Assembly: GCA_964401685.1 (NCBI GenBank)
Contig: CAYNZH010000002.1
Location: 1-64,000 of the forward strand
Direction: 5' to 3'
DNA from: DASRQK01 sp964401685
GTDB lineage: Bacteria > Bacteroidota > Bacteroidia > Sphingobacteriales > Sphingobacteriaceae
DNA: 64,000 bases
The position numbers were made by a program, and so were the translations under genes. The notes under the pieces are model-generated. The model saw only the letters and a list, made by a program, of their open reading frames with translations, made no database searches and was not told where the DNA came from. Shown here piece after piece: positions 51,060-59,610 of this stretch (position 1 is its first letter; each line of letters starts with the position of its first letter).

Positions 51060-52919
51060 TTAATCTTGACTTAGCGTTTGCTGTAGGGATTGGAGGCCGC
51101 CTACGACGGGAAGCATCAGGCTTGTTCCGTCCAAATCGACTTCCAACTCGGTGCCAGGACTTGGTAATAGTGTAAATTCCCGGTCACTGGAGAAGATCAT
51201 CAATCCAATCTGCTTGCCTTTCGGAATGATTTGGTCATCCGGCTGCAAATCAAAACTCAGCGTATAAAATTGGCCAGGCGTCAAAGGTTCGCTATCCCAA
51301 AGTGAACTATGGTTTTGCGGATCGGCCCATCCCCGCGTGATAATATTGTCCGTAATCCGGCTATTGCGGCCTTCCCTCCAGGGCAAGGCAACTAACCACA
51401 CCGATAAATTTGCCGCACTTTTGCTGCTTGCAAGTTTGATTGTGAGTTTTGGTGTTCCAGAAATGTGAAGATCTTCCGTCAACGGCGCTGACACGTAAAG
51501 CAAACGATGATTGGTCTCTTCAGCCTGGGCGAGTGCGCTGCCCGAGAAAGAGTAATTGTCAACCAAAGTTTCTGTACCCTGGACGTCAGATTTTTCGAGG
51601 ACCAAGCCGCCCTGTTGGGGAGCTCCTTTTCTGAGGAAAAGTCTCACCTGCTCGGCTTCGGGGTGTGGGTAGTCAGCGTAGGCTGTTGGTTGATCTTGCT
51701 TGTCGTTTTCCCGGACAATCCATGCTTTCGCATCAGATTCTACACCATTCTCTACCTCAAATAGGTATCTGGTAAACCACCGGTTCATCATTTTCACCGG
51801 CGGAGGTCCTCCATGGCCACCCTGATGATAAAAAATCTGAGCTGAGATTCCCTTGTTCTTTACCGCTTCGTAAATCCGGAGGCTGTGTTCCGGCATGACG
51901 TTCCAGTCATTGAAAGCGTGAGCCATCAATAGCGCTGCCTGGAAGTTGTCCAATTGGAGCAAATAATCCCGACTTGCCCAAAACTCGTTGTAATCTCCCG
52001 TCTGCCGGTCCATCCCTTCAGCCATCTCCGTATCGCGTATGCGCGCATTGTTAGAGGCCCTGTGTTGTTCAGCACCGCTATGTATAAAGTCGTAGAGAAC
52101 ATCGATATCTTCGCCCAAATAGCCTCCAGGGCTACGTACTAGGCCGTTCGATCTATAATAGTGGTAGTAGGACGTATTGGGTGCGACAGGTATTATTGCT
52201 TTCAACGCAGGTACGCCCGTAGTAGCAGCCGCAATCGGCAAGGTCCCGTTATAGGAGGTGCCAGTCATGCCGACATTTCCGTTGGACCAGAACGCACTTA
52301 TTTTTTCTGTGCCGTCTGGCGTCGTGTACCCATTGTCCTTGCCTGATAACCACTCGATCACCGCTTTTGGTGCTAAGCTCTCGTTTTTTCCCCCTACCGT
52401 GGGAGCTCCTTGAGAAAGGCCAGTACCCGGAGAACTCGAATGAACTACGATAAAGCCACGGGGCACCCACTCCTTTATTAGAGAATTTGAAATGATTGGA
52501 CGTTCTCCTCTCCGCGTAACTTCTGGATGTACTCGCCCCTGAGCAGGCTTCTCCCCTAATTCATGTTTGACATCCCACATTACTCCTGCTGCCAAAGACG
52601 CCGTGCCAGCATAGTAGGGACTGGTTTCATAAATGACTGGCAGTTTAAGAGTTCCATTTTCGGTTTGGGCTGGGCGGGTTACAGATACATGCATCCGATC
52701 AGGTTTTCCGTCGGCGTCCGTATCAAACTCTGTTTCAACCCACAGATCATGCCTGATCCAATTTTCTGGATTGGAAAAGGCGTCAACAATTTGCGCTTCG
52801 CCATTTTCTATCCTCGGTTTGGCGTCCTGATTGCTTTGCCATGCAAAAGCGTGACCCACTGTGAACAACACAAATGCAATCATCCCTGTAAAATGTAGGA
52901 CCCGTGTCTTCGTTTTCAT
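51060..52919 (-). CDS. Xaa-Pro dipeptidyl-peptidase / CocE-family S15 hydrolase, exported
   Basis: A 619-residue serine hydrolase. The N-terminus MKTKTRVLHFTGMIAFVLFT...AFA is a signal peptide. The alpha/beta-hydrolase domain has the nucleophile in GMTGTSYNGTLPIAAA near residue 223, Asp in HAFNDWNVMPEHS and His in YHQGGHGGPPPV. The C-terminal jelly-roll of X-Pro peptidase/CocE proteins follows (APLTEDLHISGTPKLTIKL). It probably removes Xaa-Pro dipeptides in the periplasm; an esterase role cannot be excluded. It begins 11 bp after purD and ends 6 bp before trmB. Confidence 0.92.
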   Translation of the reverse strand: MKTKTRVLHFTGMIAFVLFTVGHAFAWQSNQDAKPRIENGEAQIVDAFSNPENWIRHDLWVETEFDTDADGKPDRMHVSVTRPAQTENGTLKLPVIYETSPYYAGTASLAAGVMWDVKHELGEKPAQGRVHPEVTRRGERPIISNSLIKEWVPRGFIVVHSSSPGTGLSQGAPTVGGKNESLAPKAVIEWLSGKDNGYTTPDGTEKISAFWSNGNVGMTGTSYNGTLPIAAATTGVPALKAIIPVAPNTSYYHYYRSNGLVRSPGGYLGEDIDVLYDFIHSGAEQHRASNNARIRDTEMAEGMDRQTGDYNEFWASRDYLLQLDNFQAALLMAHAFNDWNVMPEHSLRIYEAVKNKGISAQIFYHQGGHGGPPPVKMMNRWFTRYLFEVENGVESDAKAWIVRENDKQDQPTAYADYPHPEAEQVRLFLRKGAPQQGGLVLEKSDVQGTETLVDNYSFSGSALAQAEETNHRLLYVSAPLTEDLHISGTPKLTIKLASSKSAANLSVWLVALPWREGRNSRITDNIITRGWADPQNHSSLWDSEPLTPGQFYTLSFDLQPDDQIIPKGKQIGLMIFSSDREFTLLPSPGTELEVDLDGTSLMLPVVGGLQSLQQTLSQD

Positions 52920-52930
52920 AATTTCAATTA

Positions 52931-54205
52931 TTAAATAAGATCAAAACCTATATCCCGTCGAAAGTTCTTGCCTTCGTAATAAATGCGACCTGCATCCGCA
53001 GTGGCCTGTTGCACAGCGTCGAAGATCGTATCCTCAACTGCGGTAACACCCAATACGCGTCCCCCCGCAGTGACCGTCTCTTCGCCTCTCTGCTTGGTGC
53101 CGGCATGAAATACCAAGGATTTCCGGACACTTTCCAGATTGCTGATGCTTTTTCCGCTTTCAAATCCGCCTGGATAACCGCCCGAAACGAGGACGACAGT
53201 CGCAGCGGTTTTTGGCGACACGGTGAAGTGTCTTTGATCCAGATTTCCCTCGGCTACTCCCAGCAACAAGTCGACCAAATCACTCTCGATTCTTGGAAGG
53301 ACGCTTTGAGTTTCAGGGTCTCCCATGCGCACATTATATTCTATCAGATAGGGATCCCCTTCCACGTTCATCAACCCGATGAAAATAAATCCCTTATAGG
53401 GAATGCCGTCTTTTTTGAGTCCGTCGATCGTGGGTTTTATGATTCTATTTTCCACTTTTTGAAGAAAGGCATCATCTGCGAATGCGACAGGAGAAATCGA
53501 ACCCATTCCACCCGTGTTTAGTCCCGTGTCCCCTTCGCCGATACGCTTGTAGTCCTTGGCCGCTGGCAAAACCTTATAGTTCTCGCCATCTGTCAACACA
53601 AAAACAGACAACTCAATTCCTTGCAGAAAACGCTCAACCACTACTTTTTCACTCGCCGCTCCAAATTTCTTTTCAGAAATCATAGAGCTAAGTTCGCTTT
53701 GCGCTTCGGTAATTGTTTCGCATATTACCACTCCTTTTCCTGCTGCCAGCCCATCGGCCTTTAGCACAATCGGTGTGGGGTGAGTTTCCAGGTACGCCAA
53801 ACCCTCATCCAGGTTGTTACTATCAAAGGTTCGCGAAGTTGCCGTCGGGATACCGTGGCGGGTCATAAAAGCTTTGGAGAAATCCTTGCTTCCCTCCAGT
53901 TGAGCGGCAATCTGCTGAGGCCCAATGACTGGCACTGCGTTTACCTTAGGGTGTGCGAGAAAGAAGTCATGTATGCCACGAACCAAGGGTTCCTCCGGGC
54001 CGACTAGAACCAACTGAATGTGGTTGCCAGCCACGAACTCTGCAAGACTTTCAAAATCATTGACTTGAATAGGCACATTGGTTCCAAACGACGCAGTTCC
54101 CGCATTTCCCGGCGCAACAAATAAGTTTGTTAACAAGGGGCTTTGACTTATTTTCCAAGCGAAAGCACATTCCCTTCCACCCGAACCAAGAATTAATATA
54201 TTCAT
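52931..54205 (-). CDS. purD: phosphoribosylamine-glycine ligase
   Basis: The ATP-grasp enzyme of the second step of purine synthesis; 424 residues, normal length. N-terminus MNILILGSGGRECAFAWKI; ATP-grasp motifs KADGLAAGKGVVI, GGMGSISP and YNVRMGDPETQ; the C-terminal domain ends AGRIYYEGKNFRRDIG. It is the first gene of a purD-peptidase-trmB unit. A TATCTTTG box ends only 4 nt before its ATG. Confidence 0.97.
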   Translation of the reverse strand: MNILILGSGGRECAFAWKISQSPLLTNLFVAPGNAGTASFGTNVPIQVNDFESLAEFVAGNHIQLVLVGPEEPLVRGIHDFFLAHPKVNAVPVIGPQQIAAQLEGSKDFSKAFMTRHGIPTATSRTFDSNNLDEGLAYLETHPTPIVLKADGLAAGKGVVICETITEAQSELSSMISEKKFGAASEKVVVERFLQGIELSVFVLTDGENYKVLPAAKDYKRIGEGDTGLNTGGMGSISPVAFADDAFLQKVENRIIKPTIDGLKKDGIPYKGFIFIGLMNVEGDPYLIEYNVRMGDPETQSVLPRIESDLVDLLLGVAEGNLDQRHFTVSPKTAATVVLVSGGYPGGFESGKSISNLESVRKSLVFHAGTKQRGEETVTAGGRVLGVTAVEDTIFDAVQQATADAGRIYYEGKNFRRDIGFDLI

Positions 54206-54209
54206 AAGA

Positions 54210-54217
54210 CAAAGATA
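54210..54217 (-). promoter_or_regulatory. -7 promoter box of purD (TATCTTTG)
   Basis: On the minus strand TATCTTTG is an exact TAnnTTTG match ending 4 nt before the purD ATG. If used, the mRNA would be leaderless or nearly so. No -33 TTG is found at 19-21 nt. Confidence 0.5.
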
Positions 54218-54265
54218 ATTTTTACTAGGGAATTTCGTAACTTACCACCGAAAATATATCATTTT

Positions 54266-55033
54266 ATGGAATTTATAGATGTTGCCGTCGATGATGGGAT
54301 TGCATATTTACGACTCAATAGAAATAAGTCCAATGCGCTGAATCTGGAAATGATAGTTGAAATGCGTGAGGCATTGGTACAAATACTTGCCAATCAGGCT
54401 GCGCGAGGAATGATCATCATGGGAAAAGACGGGTTTTTTAGTGCAGGTATGGATTTGAAAGTGCTGTACGACTACAACCCCGATGAATTGAAGCATTTTT
54501 GGCATGAATTTATAAAATTGATCCGCACGTTTATAAGCTTTGACAAACCCGCAGTCGCGGCCATCAACGGTCATAGCCCTGCCGGAGGTTGCCTGCTGTC
54601 TCTCTGTTGTGATTACAGAATCATAGGCGAAGGCGAATTTGTGATCGGATTGAACGAATTGCCGGTCGGGATTATCGTCCCTCAGAGCGTATTTGCACTT
54701 TATGCATTTTGGATCGGTCAAGCGCAGGCTTACCGGTTTTTGCTGGACGGGAAATTGATGCACCCTCAAGAGGCTCTGAAAGTGGGGTTAGTCGATGAAA
54801 TTGCACCCGTGGAGAAAATTGTCACGACCGCGGAAAGGAAGCTTCGGCGGTACTTCGAATTTGAGCCCAAATCCTGGAAAGCCAGCAAAGTGAATTTGAG
54901 AACGGGGCTTATTGATCTATTTGATCAAGATCCTTCACCTGATATAGATTCCATCGTTTCTCAATGGTGGTCGCCTGAAACGCGTACGATGCTAAAAACA
55001 ATTCTTGAAGGATTAAATTTAGGAAAAACATAA
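54266..55033 (+). CDS. enoyl-CoA isomerase/hydratase family protein (ECI1-like)
   Basis: A 255-residue crotonase-fold protein. Oxyanion-hole segments are FFSAGMDLKVLYD near residue 57 and INGHSPAGGCLLSLCCDYRI near residue 100. GLNELPVGII carries a Glu in the position used by mitochondrial delta3,delta2-enoyl-CoA isomerase 1 (PAGGCL and GLNE are shared with that enzyme as I remember it). It is therefore more likely an isomerase that moves double bonds than a plain hydratase. The next gene, 4 bp away, is a 2,4-dienoyl-CoA-reductase-like SDR, which supports unsaturated fatty-acid oxidation. Confidence 0.9.
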   Translation: MEFIDVAVDDGIAYLRLNRNKSNALNLEMIVEMREALVQILANQAARGMIIMGKDGFFSAGMDLKVLYDYNPDELKHFWHEFIKLIRTFISFDKPAVAAINGHSPAGGCLLSLCCDYRIIGEGEFVIGLNELPVGIIVPQSVFALYAFWIGQAQAYRFLLDGKLMHPQEALKVGLVDEIAPVEKIVTTAERKLRRYFEFEPKSWKASKVNLRTGLIDLFDQDPSPDIDSIVSQWWSPETRTMLKTILEGLNLGKT

Positions 55034-55037
55034 GAGA

Positions 55038-55919
55038 ATGGTCGGAAAAACAGAGGGAGCATTGAGAAAAGACGCTCTGAAAGGGAAAACCTACGTGATA
55101 ACTGGAGGAGGAACAGGGCTCGGCAAGGCCATAGGGACCTATTTACTTAGTTTAGGAGCCAATCTGGTGATCGCGAGCCGTAAGATGGAGGTCCTGAAGA
55201 CAGCCGCAGCAGAAATGGAAAATGAAACAGGAGGCCGGGTGCTCGCCCACGCCTGTGATGTGCGGCAAGAGGACCAAGTCCAGAATTTGCTGGAAACCTC
55301 GCTCGATCACTTTGGACTAGTGGACGGGCTGATCAATAATGCCGCAGGGAATTTTATTTCCCCCACCAAAAGATTGTCTGCGAATGCCTTTTCAAGTATC
55401 ATAGATATAGTGCTGAAAGGAACGGTCAACTGCACCCTGGTCTTTGGTAAACACTGGATTGCAGAGCAGCAAGCAGCCTCATTTTTGAACATCGTGACCA
55501 CCTATGCCTTCACGGGGTCGGCCTATGTCGTACCTTCCGCTGTGGCCAAAGGTGGAGTTTTGGCTTTGACCCGATCACTAGCCGTCGAGTGGGGCAAACA
55601 TGGTATCCGAACAAATGCGATTGCCCCCGGTCCTTTCCCGACAAAGGGTGCCTGGGAAAGACTTCTGCCCGGTAGTCTCCGCGACGAGATAGATTTTACG
55701 AAGAAAATTCCGTTGAAAAGGTTGGGTGAATACCAGGAACTGGCAAATCTGGCTGCATTTTTGATGTCAGATTTTGCACGCTTTATCAATGGAGAGGTGA
55801 TCACAATAGACGGAGGCGAATGGTTGCAAGGTGCAGGCCAATTCAATATGCTGGACGCCATTCCTGACACGATGTGGGACACCATCGAACAATTGACCCG
55901 TGCTGCCAATAGAAAATAA
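55038..55919 (+). CDS. SDR oxidoreductase, 2,4-dienoyl-CoA reductase (DECR) type
   Basis: A 293-residue short-chain dehydrogenase using NADPH. Cofactor motif TGGGTGLGKAIG near residue 22, then NNAAGNFISPTKRLS near residue 97. The active site resembles mitochondrial DECR: TTYAFTG and VVPSAVAKGGV hold the Tyr/Lys positions, followed by EWGKHGIRTNAIAPGP and PTKGAWERL. Even the C-terminal WDTIEQLTRAANRK resembles the animal enzyme. It reduces 2,4-dienoyl-CoA during breakdown of polyunsaturated fatty acids. It pairs with the isomerase gene 4 bp upstream. Confidence 0.92.
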   Translation: MVGKTEGALRKDALKGKTYVITGGGTGLGKAIGTYLLSLGANLVIASRKMEVLKTAAAEMENETGGRVLAHACDVRQEDQVQNLLETSLDHFGLVDGLINNAAGNFISPTKRLSANAFSSIIDIVLKGTVNCTLVFGKHWIAEQQAASFLNIVTTYAFTGSAYVVPSAVAKGGVLALTRSLAVEWGKHGIRTNAIAPGPFPTKGAWERLLPGSLRDEIDFTKKIPLKRLGEYQELANLAAFLMSDFARFINGEVITIDGGEWLQGAGQFNMLDAIPDTMWDTIEQLTRAANRK

Positions 55920-55939
55920 TACTAGCTTATACTATAGAT

Positions 55940-57700
55940 ATGGACAAAACTTCTGTATTGGGACTGGATGAAAATTTAAGTGCGAAGATAAAAGCCTGGA
56001 TGGAGTCTCCTTACGATGTAGAAACGCGACAGAAAATTCAAGATTTGATAGATACCGGGCAGGTAGAAGAGTTAACCAATGCATTTTATCAAGATTTAGC
56101 CTTTGGCACAGGAGGTTTGCGAGGTATAATGGGCATTGGATCCAACCGGATGAATAAGTACACCGTGGGAAAAGCGACCCAAGGTTTCAGTCAATACCTG
56201 CACAAACAGTTTTCAGGGCAAAAAATACAGGTTGCGATAGCCTACGACAGCCGGAACCAATCGAAGGAATTTGCAGAACTCGTCGCCAGTGTTTTTTCCG
56301 CGAATAATATCCATGTGCATTTATTTACGGAACTGCGCCCGACGCCGCTGTTGTCCTATGCATTGAGGAGGTTGAAATGCAATGCAGGCGTGATGATCAC
56401 CGCTTCACACAACCCAAAGGAATACAATGGCTACAAAGCTTACTGGCAGGATGGGGGACAGTTAGTGCCGCCTCATGACCAGGGGGTAATGGATGCAATC
56501 GGCAAGATAACCAATCCGGCGCAGATCCTTTGGGATCCTGCTTTGAAGAATGTGAGCGAAGTAGGTGCGGAAATGGATTTAGATTATATCGCACAAATGC
56601 TGCATCTGAAAATGCGGCCCGATGTTGTCCAAAGGCAAAAGCAAATGAAGATTGTTTTTTCGCCGATACATGGCACCGGTAGTACCATCGTGCCTGATCT
56701 TTTAGCCCGTTGGGGTTTTGAACGGGTTCACAATGTGGGTTCGCAGATGATTATGGATGGGGATTTCCCCACTGTTACCTATCCCAATCCCGAGGAGCGC
56801 GAGGCCATGTTGTTAGCTTTGGAGGAGGCGAAATCACAAGAGGCTGAGCTTGTCATCGCCACGGATCCCGACGCAGATCGAGTGGGCGTGGCCATCCCCA
56901 CCAAATTTGGCGATGAGTCATATCGCTTGCTGAGTGGCAATCAAATTGGAAGTCTCTTGGTCCATTATGTTTTATCCAGCCTTCAAGATAGTGGCCAGCT
57001 AGATTCGCAGCGCGATTATATCGTCAAAACAATCGTCACCACGGAACTAATCAAAAGATTGGCAGAATACTATAAAGTTGATTGTTACGATGTGCTGACA
57101 GGGTTCAAATATATAGGTGAGTTGATGACTTCACTGGAAAGCGATCGCCGTTTTCTGGTAGGAGGGGAGGAAAGCTATGGCTTTTTGGTAGGCGATGCGG
57201 TCCGAGACAAGGATGCCGTGATTTCTTGTGCCCTCATCGCAGAAATGACGGCTTTTTACAAAGATCAAGGGAAGACCCTTGAGGATGCCCTCATAGCGCT
57301 TTACGAAAAACACGGTTTGTATCACGAAAAATTGGTTTCCCTTACAAAAACCGGAAAAAAAGGAGCTGATGAGATCAATGCGATTATGCAAAATTTGAGG
57401 GCACATCCACCTCAAGCGCTAGGCGGAATCAGGCTAAAACAGATCAAGGATTACCAAGAAAGTCTAGAAATAGACCTGCGATCCCAACAGTCACAGCCGC
57501 TGAATTTTCCAAAATCAAATGTATTGCAGTTCATCACCGAGGAAGGTGACGTGATTACCGCACGGCCCTCCGGAACCGAACCAAAGATCAAGTTTTACTG
57601 CTCCGTTCTGGGGCAGCTGGAACGCCCTGAGCAAATTTTAGAAAGAGAAGCCGAACTGGAGGAAAAAATAGATCGCATGATGGGAGATCTCATCCAATAA
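55940..57700 (+). CDS. phosphohexomutase (phosphoglucomutase/phosphomannomutase family)
   Basis: Interconverts hexose 1- and 6-phosphates through a phosphoserine intermediate; 586 residues, the long PGM2-like type. N-terminal FGTGGLRGIMGIGSNRMN; the phosphoserine loop MITASHNPKEYNGYKAY near residue 152; metal site ATDPDADRVGVA near residue 315; sugar site GGEESYGFLVGD; phosphate-binding RPSGTEPKIKFY near the C-terminus. It is intact and lies between the DECR-like gene (20 bp) and the NUDIX gene (12 bp). Whether glucose, mannose or ribose phosphate is preferred cannot be read from sequence alone. Confidence 0.95.
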   Translation: MDKTSVLGLDENLSAKIKAWMESPYDVETRQKIQDLIDTGQVEELTNAFYQDLAFGTGGLRGIMGIGSNRMNKYTVGKATQGFSQYLHKQFSGQKIQVAIAYDSRNQSKEFAELVASVFSANNIHVHLFTELRPTPLLSYALRRLKCNAGVMITASHNPKEYNGYKAYWQDGGQLVPPHDQGVMDAIGKITNPAQILWDPALKNVSEVGAEMDLDYIAQMLHLKMRPDVVQRQKQMKIVFSPIHGTGSTIVPDLLARWGFERVHNVGSQMIMDGDFPTVTYPNPEEREAMLLALEEAKSQEAELVIATDPDADRVGVAIPTKFGDESYRLLSGNQIGSLLVHYVLSSLQDSGQLDSQRDYIVKTIVTTELIKRLAEYYKVDCYDVLTGFKYIGELMTSLESDRRFLVGGEESYGFLVGDAVRDKDAVISCALIAEMTAFYKDQGKTLEDALIALYEKHGLYHEKLVSLTKTGKKGADEINAIMQNLRAHPPQALGGIRLKQIKDYQESLEIDLRSQQSQPLNFPKSNVLQFITEEGDVITARPSGTEPKIKFYCSVLGQLERPEQILEREAELEEKIDRMMGDLIQ

Positions 57701-57712
57701 AAAGACTTAAAA

Positions 57713-58267
57713 ATGGAAAAGTGGAGGGTTCTGTCGTCTGAATACCTGGTCAATGCTCCGTGGGCAGTCCTGCGCAAAGACGTTTGTTCCATGCCCAATG
57801 GCCGTCTAGTGCCGGAATATTATGTGCTCGAGTATCCAGATTGGGTGAACATGGTCGCGCTAACGCCGGAAAGCGATATCGTCCTCATCAAGCAATACCG
57901 TCACGGAACCCAGGAAATCCTGCTCGAAATTCCTGCCGGCACTATCGAGGCAGGGGAGAATCCTCAGGATGCAGCGGCCAGAGAGCTCCTCGAGGAAACG
58001 GGCTACACCGCGGGGAAGATTACGCAGCTCGTAGATCTTTACCCGAATCCAGCGACCAGCAACAATAAAACAACTACATTTCTCATGGAGGGCTGTATAC
58101 GGACTCAGGATCAAAATCTTGATTTGCAGGAAGAAATCGAGGTGCAAGTTCTTCCGCTGGATCGTGTGATTTCCCTTCTGTTCCAGAACAGATTTCCCCA
58201 AGCGCTGCACGCATCAGCCTTATTCTACGCCCTGAGACACCTCGGACTTATAAACGCTAAGAGCTAG
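57713..58267 (+). CDS. NUDIX hydrolase (ADP-ribose pyrophosphatase-like)
   Basis: 184 residues. The Nudix box is complete: GENPQDAAARELLEETGY at about residues 81-98. Ahead of it is IVLIKQYRHGTQEILLEIPAG, the pattern of ADP-sugar pyrophosphatases; after it YPNPATSNNKTTTFL. It probably hydrolyses ADP-ribose or another nucleotide sugar. It follows the phosphohexomutase by 12 bp in the same direction. Confidence 0.93.
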   Translation: MEKWRVLSSEYLVNAPWAVLRKDVCSMPNGRLVPEYYVLEYPDWVNMVALTPESDIVLIKQYRHGTQEILLEIPAGTIEAGENPQDAAARELLEETGYTAGKITQLVDLYPNPATSNNKTTTFLMEGCIRTQDQNLDLQEEIEVQVLPLDRVISLLFQNRFPQALHASALFYALRHLGLINAKS

Positions 58268-58275
58268 AAATTTCG

Positions 58276-58283
58276 TATATTTG
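58276..58283 (+). promoter_or_regulatory. -7 promoter box (TATATTTG)
   Basis: TATATTTG is an exact TAnnTTTG match ending 4 nt before the ATG at 58288, predicting a leaderless message for the unknown protein. No TTG lies at 19-21 nt upstream. Confidence 0.5.
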
Positions 58284-58287
58284 CCCT

Positions 58288-59601
58288 ATGGCAAGGGAAA
58301 TTTATGAAACAAAGAGAAAAGCACTTCGTGTCAATCTAGCCCAGGATATATACGGAACCTTCGCAGAAATAGGCGCTGGCCAAGAAGTTGCACGGAATTT
58401 TTTCAATGCAGGCGCGGCGTCCGGTACTGTCGCAAAAACGATCTCTGCCTATGATATGACCTTCAGTGACTCAATCTACGGAGTCGAAGAGTCAGGCAGA
58501 TATGTGAGCCATTCGAGGCTCAGCAAGATGCTGGATCATGAGTTCAATCTTCTTGTCGAGCGACTCACGGGGGAGAAATATAGTCAACGCAAGCTTTTCG
58601 TTTTCGCAAATACAGTTGCTGCGCTCAATTTCAATAAGACCAACGAGCCCCACGGGTGGATCGGCATTCGTTTTCAGCACGAGATCGGTAGTGAACCCAG
58701 CGACATCATCTTCCATGTGCGCCTACTGGACAGCGATAACCAGCTTCAGCAGAAAGTTCTTGGTATTCTGGGTGTCAATCTGGTTTTTGCAGCCCACTAT
58801 TATAAGGATGACGTTCAGACCATGATCGAATCATTGTCAGACAATCTGTCACCGGGTGCCGTAGAAATAGATCTTGTCAAAGTTCAGGGCCCTGCATTTG
58901 CCAATGTCAACGAACGCCTTATCAATCTGTACCTCATTGCCAGTGGATTTTCCAAAGCCGCGATTTTTGATCCGCAAAAAGATGTTTACCAAAGCAAGGA
59001 TCTGCTCTACAAAAAGAACATCATGATTTTGCGTACTAAATACCGTCAAAAATCCAATCCAAACTTTGATCTGTTCAATCTGGCTGTAGCCGAATTTAAG
59101 CGAAAACTAGGTATAGGTGACGAAAATCTTGTGGTCATGATCGAAGTTCTTATGAGTAACGTTATGGATGAGGACGTCGATATCAGTTCGGAGGATTTAG
59201 CTTATTTTGCACGCCGCGCAGAATATCTATGCGAAACAGGGAACCACGTCATCGTGACCAATTTTCGTCGCAACAACCACCTAGCCGAATACCTTGCCCA
59301 GTTCAAGCCACTGAATGTCGGGATTTCTACCAATATTGCAAACTTGAGACATATTTTTAATTCCGAGCATTATAACAAAGAGCAATACGCTAGCGAAATG
59401 CTTTCCTACGTCAGCGGTATGTTCAGTAAAAACGTCAAGCTTTATGCTTATCCCTATTTAGATAAATCTAATAATGAGATAATTACGACAAAGAATATGC
59501 CCGTTTCCGAAGAGGTTCAGCCGCTATTTGACTTTCTGATACAAAATGATTATATTGTTGATATAGAGAATTTCGACGAAAAACACGTAAAAACTATCTA
59601 A
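58288..59601 (+). CDS. conserved protein of unknown function (437 aa)
   Basis: A 437-residue soluble protein with no signal peptide or transmembrane segment. It begins with KRKALRVNLAQDIYGTFAEI, GAGQEVARNFFNAGAASGT and AKTISAYDMTFSDSIYG, strings I remember from a family conserved in Bacteroidota (and some other bacteria) that databases sometimes mislabel as TonB-dependent receptor; a receptor is excluded because there is no export signal or barrel. The GAGQEVA and GAASGTVAKT segments look like phosphate- or nucleotide-binding loops, but no known enzyme signature follows. It has its own promoter box and is convergent with pfkA. Confidence 0.85.
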   Translation: MAREIYETKRKALRVNLAQDIYGTFAEIGAGQEVARNFFNAGAASGTVAKTISAYDMTFSDSIYGVEESGRYVSHSRLSKMLDHEFNLLVERLTGEKYSQRKLFVFANTVAALNFNKTNEPHGWIGIRFQHEIGSEPSDIIFHVRLLDSDNQLQQKVLGILGVNLVFAAHYYKDDVQTMIESLSDNLSPGAVEIDLVKVQGPAFANVNERLINLYLIASGFSKAAIFDPQKDVYQSKDLLYKKNIMILRTKYRQKSNPNFDLFNLAVAEFKRKLGIGDENLVVMIEVLMSNVMDEDVDISSEDLAYFARRAEYLCETGNHVIVTNFRRNNHLAEYLAQFKPLNVGISTNIANLRHIFNSEHYNKEQYASEMLSYVSGMFSKNVKLYAYPYLDKSNNEIITTKNMPVSEEVQPLFDFLIQNDYIVDIENFDEKHVKTI

Positions 59602-59610
59602 TTGTCTGGG

